Positions 1 to 12,800 of a stretch of DNA of 64,000 bases are shown here, in pieces. The position numbers and the translations under genes were made by a program. The notes under the pieces are model-generated. The model was not told the origin of the DNA and made no database searches. It saw nothing but the letters and a program-made list of their open reading frames with translations. Each line of letters starts with the position of its first letter. Position 1 is the stretch's first letter. The stretch is from Sipunculus nudus (taxonomy: Eukaryota > Annelida > Sipuncula > Golfingiida > Sipunculidae): assembly GCA_026874595.1 (NCBI GenBank), contig CM049310.1:46721058-46785057 (forward strand), given 5' to 3'.

Positions 1-681
1 GGCCCACGTGAACATCAATTTGCATGATTTGGACAATACTGTTTCACTCATTAACCACATCGGTAGGTAACAAAAGACTAATGTATTAAAGACACTGCTC
101 TAATATTCAAAATTGTATTAACAACCTTTAAAGTGATCCTGCGGAAAGTAAATGCTGAGGTCAGATACTTCTTTAATATAGGCTCATATCTATAAATCTA
201 ATTAATATATATTAATAGAACTATAATATATATAAACTATTATAATATATTAGGGACTAACACCCAGGTCCTCCTAGTGTCCAGAGGGGAGGTTGTTCAG
301 TATATGCAGACATCAGTGTAGTTGCTCATTTGAGTTGTATGATTTACATTAAAGAGGATGCTCTTTCAAGCAGTATCTGCATTCTTAAAGGCTGTATGGA
401 CTAAATGTATTGTTTTGGACTAACAGAACAAGAATGATATAGGATCCATATGACTAATCAAAGTTTTCATGGAACCCTTTAAAATGTTCAATAAACTGCC
501 CAATACTCTCCAGAATGTTGGTCTCCTGGGAACACAAGACTGGACAAACGTACTGAATTCAATAAAATATACTTTAAAGTAGCTGTTATTATATCAATAT
601 TTTTAAATTTTAAGTATGCTGTTACTATTATAATGGCTTGATGGGTCAGTTTTGTGTGATCTATAGAATAAAGAGTCTTAC
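1..681. other. 3' intron portion, no gene seen
   Basis: AT-rich intron sequence downstream of the last exon in the window. I looked on the minus strand for an acidic linker or SH3 signature entering in phase 2 and saw none. The short open frames here are interrupted and without family similarity. Confidence 0.6.
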
Positions 682-809
682 TTCTGATAGACTGGCTGTT
701 TGTGGGATTGTATGTTTGGTGTATTTCCTCCAGACCGTGTTAATGATTCGCTGGAGCCTGTCTGTAAACTGTTCATGTTTGGTGTTCCTTCTACTTCCAT
801 CAGGAAATT
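682..809 (-). CDS. FNBP1L: exon: end of HR1 and polar linker
   Basis: 128 nt coding NFLMEVEGTPNMNSLQTGSS then ESLTRSGGNTPNIQSHKQPV and YQ. The first residues match AWLAEVEGRL, the last turn of HR1. The remainder is Ser/Thr/Asn/Gln-rich, as is usual between HR1 and SH3. The acceptor is TTTCTCTTACAG before AAT and the donor CAGAA|GTAAGA, ending in phase 2. The matching next exon (acidic linker and SH3 with the ALYxF...GW motifs) was not found in 1-681 and is presumably beyond the left edge. Confidence 0.88.
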
Positions 810-3800
810 CTGTAAGAGAAATCTGTATCTTACACTACAGATCATTAAACAGAAGGGTACCATTATGTACACATTTTTATCATGATTTAATTAAATACAA
901 TAAATGGTTCTGTATTTAGAGTTTGAGGAGACACAATTAGCAGATGTATTAACTGAACCTCTCTCTACATAGCTCTACACACTGTAGAGGGCCTGATTAT
1001 TCTAATGGCAAACTTACATCTTGAACCACCTGTTCTTTAGCTACTTATGTATATATATTACTGGAAACAACTAATTTAAGGGTCCCTCCATGTGGATTAA
1101 ACATGTCTGCCCTATCCTGTGCACAGGACAGACTTGGGCAATGTCACATGACAGACTTGGGCAATGTCACATGACAGCCTTGGGCAATGTCACATGACAG
1201 GCTTGGGCAATGTCACATGACAAACTTGGGCAATGTCACATGACAAACTTGGGCAATGTCACAAGACAGGCTTGGGCAATGTCACATGACAGGTTTGGTC
1301 AATGTCACATGACAGGCAGACTTGGTCAATGTCACATGACAAGCAGCCTTGGTCAATGTCACATGATAGGCTTGGTCAATGTCACATGACAGCCCTGGGC
1401 AATGTCACATGAAAAGCTTGGGCAATGTCACATGACAGCCTTGGGCAATGTCACATGACAGGCTTGAGCCATGTCAGCAAACAATCACTATAAGGTTTTG
1501 AGGGTCACACAAAATTGGATTGGCCTGAATTGATTTTGTAAAATGACCAGAAAATAAAAATATACATGCAAGTTCCGTTTGAACGAACATGATCCCCTCC
1601 AGGTTACTGAAAACACAGCAGATTAAAAGCTAATTATATCTTAGAATTAATACAATGTGAAGACATGAGCAAGTGGCTTTATGAGTTGATAATTGTGCTG
1701 ATACATATCCAAACTATTTGGGCGTTTCTCTGGAAGAGAATCATACCTCATATTTCTGAAGGTCTTTCCGAAGACTATCTAACTTCACCGCATTCTCATC
1801 AAGTTGTTTATCGATGGTTGAGGGATCACCTAGTGCAGGGTTCTTCTCGTATACATCTTTCATCTTCTGCATACCATCCCTGAGGAAAATAAAAGAACAA
1901 TCACATTATCACATACACAGAATTTGGAAGTTTTTGCTGGCTTTTCTACACAGAAATGATGACAAAGTCAATCCTGTCAACAAAAATTTTGACAACCATG
2001 TATGCAAAACTTCAGCTTTTCCCCCTGGTAACTTAACATGACATTTGTTATAAAAAAATGTTTTACATATTATTAATTCATTTACTCTGAGAATGCTGTC
2101 TTTTCAAAATTATTGTTACTCAGAATTTGTAGACTTTTTCTCTGGTACACATAATATAATAAAGCATTCTCAAATACCATAGAGGTTTATATTAACAAAC
2201 TGGTACAATTCTTTGGTACAGTACATAAAGGTGGTTTACAATGAAACATTTTACTTTAATAAATTTCTTCAAAACTGACTTCACAGAAAATGACAAACTC
2301 TATTTCAACTGAGACTCACACTGCTGACTAATTATATATCAACTTCTGAGGAAAACAATGGTATTTATATACTTTTACTATAATTATAATTATGAGAAGA
2401 ATCCATACACAGATAAAGAACAACATTTCCTTTTTCTTAATATCATACTCAAGTGACGCTATGTACCTCTCTGCAGTTTCTTTCGATATCAGCACTTTAA
2501 TGGAGTCGATCTTCTGATTGAGTTTTTTCTTCTGTTGTGTCGGAGGCAAATGACTATAGTCCTCCCGAACTTCATCCGTCTGAAGGCAGAGGGCAGCACA
2601 TACACAACAAATCAGCTCACTGAGCACAATGTTCACAATTCATTATGTGATATGCCTGTGCTGCCACCTGCTGGCTGATCTAGGAACTATTTATGCTGGC
2701 AACCCACTTGCACCAAGTGTGTGAATTACAGTTTAATTTAATGAATAATCTAAAGAATAATCTAGTACTATTGTCATTTTTTTTTAATTTTGAAAAGATT
2801 TAACTTTCAAACTAGTTCTTATATATTATTTTTATACACAATGCCATGTTAGCACCTAATCTGTTCAAAAAACATACACAGCAGCATCAATGTTTTCTCT
2901 CAAGATATAAATAGATGCTCAATCATAGATCTGTGAATTTTGTTTTTAAGTATATAAAGACAGAGCACAAATATAAAATATATCTAATCACACAAAAAAT
3001 AAACCTTTTCCAATTACCTTTTCCAATTACTAGGCTTTTAATTATTCACACATCACAGATAGGCACATGTGGGTTTCCAGGTTTATGCTGTAAGTGTTAA
3101 CTAATGAATCTAGTGGTGGGTTAATAATTCTCTGGTCATACTAGTCTCCAAATCTGTTCAGACTGGTCAAAAAGTGCCCACTTCATCATAAGAAAAAAGA
3201 AAATGTTTCCAAGCTCAGTTCTATAAGAACAAAACAAGGTCTTATCAATATGTTTAAACTGTATTTTCCTATGGTTTGGGTATGGAATTTTACAGTAAGC
3301 TTCAATAATAAAAAAGAAAGATTATTTTCAATCTGACTCTGCATTTCAAAAGGATATAAATCAACAAGGGTGACAGCTTGCTATTTAATTATGCTTTACA
3401 TAAACTATCTTGGTGAAGAGGAAAAACAAATCCAGACATAGATACAGAATAATTTTCTTCACTACTGGACAATGTGATGTACAGGGAAATGACGTTGAAC
3501 AGATTTCAAGACCAGCATGTGCTGCTACTTTTCACTACTGAGTCAGTCTATGTTGTTTTTGATATTCTTACAGCGTAACATGCGTCCATGCTCCCGCAGC
3601 CCGTGGCATTTCATTATATGACCTGCCCCACACAGCAGCCATGATTTGGTTTCTTATTCATCTTATTTTAACCCCATATCTGAAACTATAATGTTACTTT
3701 TTGGACTGTCTTGGGTTTTTTTGTGTCCATGTATGAGGCTTCAGTTGTGGTTCACCCGGAGATGACTGTCTGTGCTCACACCACAGTCTGTCATCTTTTG

Positions 3801-6800
3801 TACTTCATGTTGAACCACCAGCCTCATCAGGCTTTAGCACTTGCTTGAACTCCAGGTATAAAGCACTATAAAGACTGAAAATTCTGCAATAATTAGAATT
3901 CATCATTTGACTTCAAGATGCATCACTTGGCACCTAACTACCAATAAACATCTGATCAAGCAGTTAATCCAAGATATCTCAAGATTCATTTTAGAATAAT
4001 AATCAAATTCAGTACATTAAAAACATACTGAATGAAAGAAAATAAAGTGGTTGGAATGATTTAAATACTCCTTTACTAATTTTAATGACAGAACCTGTCA
4101 TATTGCTTTCATGGTTATTCAGGTAATACCTGGGCTGACCAACTTTTGTACATAATCAAACTATTGGTTCTTCCTGGACCAATTGATGTGTATTAGTGAC
4201 ACATCAAACATGTGTCTGATTAATACTGGGGGAAGCTTGATCCCACAAAGTTTTGTTTCTATAATTTCTCCATTTTTTTAAAGAAATGGAAAATTCTGGC
4301 ATAAAAAACAGGTCATCAAGATCTGACCCCCCCCCCCAACACCTTCCCACCTACTGACCCTATTACTCTGCAGCACTGGAAACTGCATATTGACTAATTG
4401 ATGATAAATTTATATTACAGTGCCAATTAAATGTAGGTACATATTCAGCTATTGGTGTTGTGATCCTGTGTTCCCACCTTTTTTCCACAAAAAAGATATG
4501 AAAATTCAACATCATGGCTGTTGTGTAGATCAGATCAATAAGTGCTGAGGCAAATCTATCTGAACAGGTCAAAGGTCATACAGCAGTCATGTGACATTCA
4601 AAGTGAATTACGATTTGTTATGCATTAACCCAAGTTTGTAAATTATTCTAATTATTCTCAAGCAGTAACAGATCAAACCTACAGATGATCTAGGAAAATT
4701 AATTCATGTTACAGATCAAGTGATTCACCTTATCTAAAATTACTTGATTGTTTGTTACTAATTACTATACAGGTAATGGAATTAATATACGCATGTTGCC
4801 ATGGTTACTAGTGGATTGCTATAGAAACAGTATGTGAAATCATGAAACCTCTCGTCACATACTTCTCCCTTAAATGAACACCTGCCAGTTACCTGTTTGG
4901 AGGGTATGGTAATAAAGTCTACATTTACATACATGTCCTGGCAGTGGCAGTGACCAAATTCAGCAACTTTGATTCTAAAAGACAGAGCTATGCATTCTCA
5001 GAATATGTTGCTCAGTTTGAACACCAGCCTGTTCTGAAATTTTCAAACCATCTTGCGACATTTTGTGACAATGTGACACCAAAATTGCTTTTATTAACAA
5101 GAAATCTGACATGAATGCTTGATACTGAGTATTTCTTCATAGGCCGTCGAAGGTAAAAGATGTCGTTACACTTACAGGTCTAACCCTGACAGTGACAGGG
5201 ATATGTACTTTTCCCTCATTGTTAGGTCAGTAAATTAAGTTCACTGAACAATAGGGACCCCTCATGGGTTTCACTTTCATAACCATACATATTTTTGAAA
5301 ATCATTTTTTACACAGTGACATTAACTCTTTTTAACCTCTTCTTGTAACCAGCCTGAGTAACCATGACAACATACCCACCAGATAAATCATACTAGTCCC
5401 ATGCTAGTAACAGTATTCAAATTACTATAAGCTCATTATTGTAAATATTCATGAATCTATGAACTATATGAATATTCATGTATATATGGCATGAGATGAG
5501 GAGAATCAGAATAACTAAGTCAGGCTTTGATACCCTAAGCCAATGCACATGCCATGCAAGTAGCGCTGACCAACCACCACCTGACAGGTACCAAAATACG
5601 CCATAAAATTATGAATCACGACCAAGAGTTCATTGATATCTGCCTAAATGACAGTGAAAAGGTTACAGAATAAGTAAATATATGGAAGAATGAGACGTTT
5701 GATGAAGGTCATTCAAAGGTCAAGGTCATCAATGTATATGTGAGGTCACAGAAGTCTGGAAGTGAGAAAGTAATCACCAAGATATAATTACCGTGTTGCC
5801 AGGGCTCTGGAATGCACATCAGAGTTGATTTAATGATCTGATTGGCTGAATCATTTTTAAGTGAGAGAAATAAAACAGAACAGTCTGGATGGTAAACAAG
5901 TACAGTAAACTGTACTGGGAAGTTACAGTGTTCAGTGACATTCCATCATACCGTTACGTTGGAGTATAAAGACTGTGAGTGAAGATCCAAGTCATAATGG
6001 TGAAGAATGATTAAGACCACATGCCATTTTCAAACACTGCCATTTCATACTAACCTCTCAAGTTAAACCTTTTTTACTACTGTTAAGATTTTTTCAAGAA
6101 CTTGCAAATATTTAAGCGTTTTTCAAATCATAACCTTAACAGAAGTTCATGAAATAAATTACTGTATATGTCACAGGCCAGATCTAAATCCAGTCCAGTT
6201 AAGAACTGGCCAAGGCATACATATATACTGCAGTTGCTGATTTATAAGGAATGACAAAGATATGCCATGTGGCCCTTGACTGTAAAATCAGAGGTTAGTA
6301 TGGGGACAGTGTACCCAGTTCAATCAGTATTTTCCAAGGTTACCTACCAAACTAGGGCATGAGCCACCAAAACTGCGAGAGCTCAGCAAATTGCTGGTTT
6401 TCTCCATTGTGGCAATAGCTGCTTCAACAAACTTCAAAACAAGGGTCTTAAAATATTTATTTTTTTTTCTGTTTTACTTATTTCAGTTATGGAAAATGTC
6501 CCAGGGTTTTGTCAATTAAACATACATTGGAAAGTCATGCTACACCCAAAGCCAACAGTAACCAAGTTTAATATGTAATCAAGTATGTATGATATTCATT
6601 GAAATCAATAGACTTTAGTGAAATTTTGTACACTTAAGGACAGCCTACACCCAGTATGCCAAGATGAGGTTCTGTCATGGTTTGTCAAATGCAAAACCAA
6701 AGGCAGCACTAAAGTAGAAAAGCATTTTTTAAATTAGCCTGGTCTCCAGCATTATATATTAAAGGCCCTGCAGCCAAAATGTGGTAAAAGCACTGGACAC

Positions 6801-9800
6801 CAGTCTACATTTCAAATGTGAATTTGCCCAATTGGTGGCAGCACTATAGATGACATACCCATTCCACCAGAAGGGAAAGAGTTGTTTTAAAAGCTCACTT
6901 GAAGGTTGCTCTGAGAAAGAAACCAATGAAAATAAAAGCATATTTTCCTTAATTCTGCTCATGTAAAATTGGGATAAAAATGGCAGCCATGTTATCTGGG
7001 TTATGACAGACCTGAGGTTTTATACATGCAGGCCCCTGCTTGTTCATCTGATTTGGATATATCATATGAATTAAATACTCCTATAACAAACATCCAGGAA
7101 GTTACAATAATAGGTTATTGTGTTGTTAATCAGTGGTTAAGTGTCTGGAGACCTGGAAATTTATCAGATTTATCTTATTATTATAGAGATAATATTAACA
7201 GGGGGACAAAATGTAAACTGTATCCATCTCCATATATCTCAAAATAACAAAAGGGTATATAACACAGTAACACAGAATGGATACTGTAATACTGTACGGC
7301 AGTGAACCACACTGATAAACACCAAAATTACCATTACAGGTAGTTCTTTATATAAGTGTCTGGATACTAGCTGTGTAAAAAAAAAGTTAAATATATTTTA
7401 ACTTACATGGTACAGTTTAATAATGAATTTTGTGGGGTAATTCATTTTGTGGTGTTCAATTTGAGACAGAAATAAATTAAAATGAAACATAAAACTTGGA
7501 CCCTTCAATTATGCTTTACCAAATGGTTTGTTGTTTGTATAATGAAAGAGAATATAAAAGATATATGGATTTGATGTATATGCGGATGTGATGTTTGTGA
7601 AGATAAAACAACCTCTGTACTAATTGTCAACTGGTAACATACACAATTTTTTTCTACTGCAGAGTTTCAGCTGAGGGTTGGTAACCCACAAAACCGATGG
7701 CATTTTAAACCCTACAAACAGTTCTGTATTCACACTGTTTATCAACATGTCCTAATATGTGTAATAATCACCCCTCCCCCCCCCCCCCCATCAATAAAAA
7801 AAAAGAACCAACTTTCCAAGATAATATTTATACTGGTTGCTGTAAGCTTGGGGACCAGAATAGATAAGTTTAATATTAGTTACCTAAAACGTTTAAATGG
7901 ACTGTACCATTATGTGTACAATATGTGGTACACTGATACAGTACCAAACAGGATATCATATATGGCAGGTTAATACAGCAGTCTATAACATCACATGTAT
8001 TGGCAAGGAGTTGTACAAGGGCATCTGATACCAGCAGACTAGGCTTAACAGCTGGTTGGCTGCCATGTATATAAAAAGTTGGGAGTACAATTAATTGTAG
8101 GACTTTCTCTTTTGCTTTGTGCTCATGACAAAAATTCCTTATGATATGATTTAAAGAGGCTGAGGGTGTGGAAAGCAATCAATAACCACATAACATCATT
8201 CAATGGTACATATAAAAATTATTATAAATCAAATACACTGGAATAAATATAATGAACAGATATCATGTATCACATGTTCTGTGTAATATATATAGATCGT
8301 TTCACCACCTGCTGTCCACCTGTTTTTTTGTAGATAATTTTCTTAGAAGTTTTATATTTTTCAATTATTTCCTATAAAACTACATATGGTAGTGACAACC
8401 TAATATGGCAATTAAGAAATTTTACAATAAATCTGCAGTTTATGTTTCACACAATGATATGGTAGATATGATGTTTCCCTAAGTAGCCATCTTTGTTTTA
8501 GATGGTTATATTTTTTAGATTGTTTACATGACATCATTCAATCAGCAGCTGTCAACTGAGGCTGTTTATGCCTGTGACCAATGTTCTTGACTGCCATAAG
8601 TGGGTATGGTATGTTGTCAAATGTAGACTGATTTCTCATATTTTCATATAATTCTGTTTCTTAAATAAGGTGTAAGGTCGATATTTAGTTACCTTGTTGA
8701 AAATACGGCTCTTTAATCCTCTGCTCTACACCATAATTGTTTCCCTTGAAATGTAACAAATAACAACGGACCTATGGGTCACGACGCTCAGCTGTTATAT
8801 ATGATAAAAAAATATTATTTAGAAATGAGGCACATGCTGGTTTTGTGTGGTAATAAATATAAGCTGTATTATGAGTTGTTGTTGTTTAGCTTATGTATGA
8901 TTTTGATAGTACCTTTGGAGACAGGGAAGAGGATTGATTTCATTTATTCTATTAACAATTGGAGTACTATTGTCACACAGATTTTGACTTGGCCATATAA
9001 CTTATAAGCAGAACATATAATATAAGGGTTTAACTATTTATTAAAAAAATTACAAATATTGTCCCAAATATAATTTTTATTAAAAATAATAAGAGAATCA
9101 TATGATTTTTTAAAATGAAATATAACTGATATGATTATTAAAATAATATTAAAGAATATATTCATGAATGCATTCATGAATACATTTTGAAAGTATTTGC
9201 ACGAGTATTCATAAACTTTCATTTTTACCTGAATTCCCATTCTTTATGCAAGAAATTTTATAATGGAGTACATAATCATATTCGTATTTAAATACAATTA
9301 CAAAGTATTCGCACCATGTCTGGTATTTATTCAATTTTCACCAAACAATGATGTTGAGAATCCAGAATATACAAAATTCACACATTTAAATAATGATCAT
9401 AAGTACCTGGTTTTATGGCTTTTATTTATATTAAAAAATAACTGTAAAAAATTCATTTTGGACTAATTTCACATCAATGTACACACTAGACACAGTAGGA
9501 ATCTAGATTAATATTATCAACTGCATCTTTGTCTATCATTAATTTCCTTCATATGATCCCTAATGATTAGTAATGAATAATATGATTTACTTCTTTATCA
9601 TTAAAATTGAACTGAAAAATGTAATAGGTGACTGCATGGTGTTATTTGGAATATGTGACATTCTACCCATCGATACAAGATTCTTATATCATCAGTAACT
9701 GCAAGTTAATTTCCTGTTATTATAAACTAACAAATTCCTTTTCTATTTTTCTTTAATTTGTTATTAAAAACCAATAAAAATTTATTAATTTGTTGTTTAT

Positions 9801-12800
9801 TGTTATGTTGTTGGTTAAAACTACTAGATGAGTTGGGTTGGACACCTGGATCAACTGTGGCTGGCCATAAGCTGCCTGGATTCCTGTATGCCTCGCCTCA
9901 AGCATGCATAATTTGATGAAAGGTCAACAAGGTCAACATACAGGTGACTCAAGAGGGGCTGGAGAGAGCCAAAGTCTGACAGGGTCTCATAAAAAACATT
10001 AATAAAAGCTACAATTTTTGGCCAATTTCTTTCAGCTTTCAAAACTAAAAAGCTGAAATCCTTATGTGTGCATGATATGAAAATTATATCAACAGTGCTC
10101 ACGGGAAACAAACGTGCCATGGTTGGGCAAAATTTAAGGTACTAATTTTATATTTATACTAATAACTTATAAAATTTGAAAAATTCAGAACTAATTTTGG
10201 GTATTCAATTGAATCTTGATTAAATAATGTTACATCCCTGACAAAAAAATCTCTAGCAATGCCCTTGTTAAGGGAGTAAATATATTTCTTGATTTTTACA
10301 AAGTGCATTATGTTTGGGCCCATAACTTAAAACAATTACGCAATACTGACATCATTCTGGGATGTGCATAGAGAATGAAAAATATGTATATTGTTTATGA
10401 TTAAAGTCAGATCAGTGGTTTTGATATTAGGCAGTCTTGAGTGTAACAATGGGTTTTTAATGGAAAAATGAAGTTTTTCATTAATATCTCGAAGGTATTA
10501 AGTCCTAGTGACCAAATTCTTGGCATGGTAGGGGATTTTGGAGACATCTAACTGTATGCTGAATTTAAGGAACTTAGAGCTGAAGCTTGGGAGCTGAGCT
10601 TTTGCAAACTGCATAACACTAGCTTGATGTAAATAATATGTTACAAGGTGCTTGAAAACTTGATTAAAATCTACAGTTTTTGATCAACTGGTTTCAAATT
10701 TTTGGTGTTAACAGTTGAAATGCTGACAAAAACATGCTGTGAAAATTAAATCCACAGTACTTACAGGAAAAAAACGTGCCATGGTCAAAGTTTGGCAAAA
10801 TTTAAGGTACCAATTTTTTATTTTTATTAATATTTTAAAAAATTTAAAAGATTTTCATCTAATTTTGGGTATACAATTTAATTTTGATTAATTAAAGTTA
10901 TATTACTGGAAAAAAGGTCCACAGCTTTAACATTTTTTGTGTTAAGTGATCAAATATCTTTCCTTATTTTTTTCAAAATGCATTATGTTTGGGCCCAGAA
11001 CTTTTTTAAATTAAATAATACAGACATAATTTCTGGCATGTACATAGGAACTATATAGAGGAATATTTATGGTAAATATGAGGAAAAACATATGAGTGGT
11101 TTTGATATTAGGCAGTCCTAAAGTGTGAAAATAGGTTTTTAATAAAAAATTGAGGTTTTTCCTTAATTTCTCAAAGGAACGAAGTTGCAAAGACCCAATT
11201 TTCGGCTTGGTAGGAGATCTTGGGGACATCTAACATTATGCCGAATTTTGGATTCCTAGGTCTTACAGTTTCAAAACGTGCCACATCTACGGACGGACGG
11301 ACGGACGGACAATGGACCACGACTATAGCTCAGATGACTTATAGTCAGCTGAGCTAAAAATGTTCATAGCAAAAAAACAGGTGGACATGAGGGGATGAAA
11401 CAGACTATAATATATTAGTATTACACCTATGGATGCTATTATGGACAATTCTGATCCCACTAACATTGGTATGTTGCACTGTGTATACAGGATTAGGCAG
11501 TTTATTTCAATGAACTCTTGGTCTGATTCCTTAGCTAAGCATCTATTTATTATTGATATCGAATATAGCATAGTATAATAAATAGGTGTCACAAAGGACA
11601 CGCAGATTTCTACCCTGTGGAATCCAAATGGGGACATGGGTGAAGACCGTTCCTGCAAAGGCAGCAAAAGTTGAAGCACACGGTGAACAAGACTCATACA
11701 GGGACAGGCAATACACAAGCCAGAGGAGAGGAAAACATTCACTGTGCTGGGCACACAAACAGGCAAGCAAATCATAGTATAATCAAGACAAAATAACCCC
11801 AAATTTTACAATCATCAAACAAAACTCAATAATTCAATCTTAAGCATATTCACACAATAATCATCTATATCTAACATTTTCAATATCTGCAATAATATAT
11901 GATGCAAACTGTGAATATATTACTTTGACATATTAATATTGTCAGTATGGAGAGGGGTTGTCAATCAGACTTGGTTCCATGCAAATAAGATGAGAATATT
12001 TTTTTTTTACTGAAGTCAACCTGGATGCACTGAAATAAACTCAGGTCATTTATCACAACTGTATCAGACCTCAAACATCATCACAACAATAATTTGCTGT
12101 AATAGGTCACACATCTGAATAAATACAAATTTCAAAATGTGTTTACAAGGTAACCGGGAATTAAGGAAACACACATGTAACCCACAGGGTAAAACTGGTA
12201 CACAAACCTTTTCATTTACTATCTTTATCATTTATAATTTTCCTTATGAATAAGTTGGTTTTACACATTTGTTTCGTACTTATTATTTTTCCTGCATGAT
12301 ATCATTAGCTATACATATTCATTAATGTTTTGATTGGTATGGTGTAATTACTGTTTCTGCATAATATTAAAGAAATAATGCTACAGCATTTGAATTGAAC
12401 CTCAACAGGTTAATAAGATGAGATTAAATACTATAAAAACAAAATTTGTGATCATTAATTTTAATTGCAATAAGGCTAAATATTAACAATTTTTTTATAA
12501 CTACTTATTATTTGCATAAATTCAAAGCAACAAAATATGCATTCAAATGGCTTGAAACATATCAGAAAAGAAATGAAAAACTAAGTATGGAACTTACTGT
12601 TGCAAACACCAGTTTAATTTAATACTGTCAGTATCTGTCAAGGGACTAGCCTGTACACCCATTTATGGTAGGTTCCAGGTGCAGACACCAGTCTATATTT
12701 TCTAAAAAGTTATAGGAAGGAGCACCAGTCTATTTTCCTTTCATGACAGTTTCTGTTATAGATAGCAATAAATGACCCTGAAAGGGCAGTCGGAAAGTCC

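Noticed and set aside
241-300. Possible next coding exon on the minus strand (CTGAACAACCTCCCC...)
   Set aside because: All frames have an early stop or no acceptor, and none matches the acidic linker or SH3 sequence expected next.
11323-11802. 159-codon minus-strand frame
   Set aside because: It begins inside the terminal hairpin region of an interspersed repeat, has no family resemblance, and lacks splice context.
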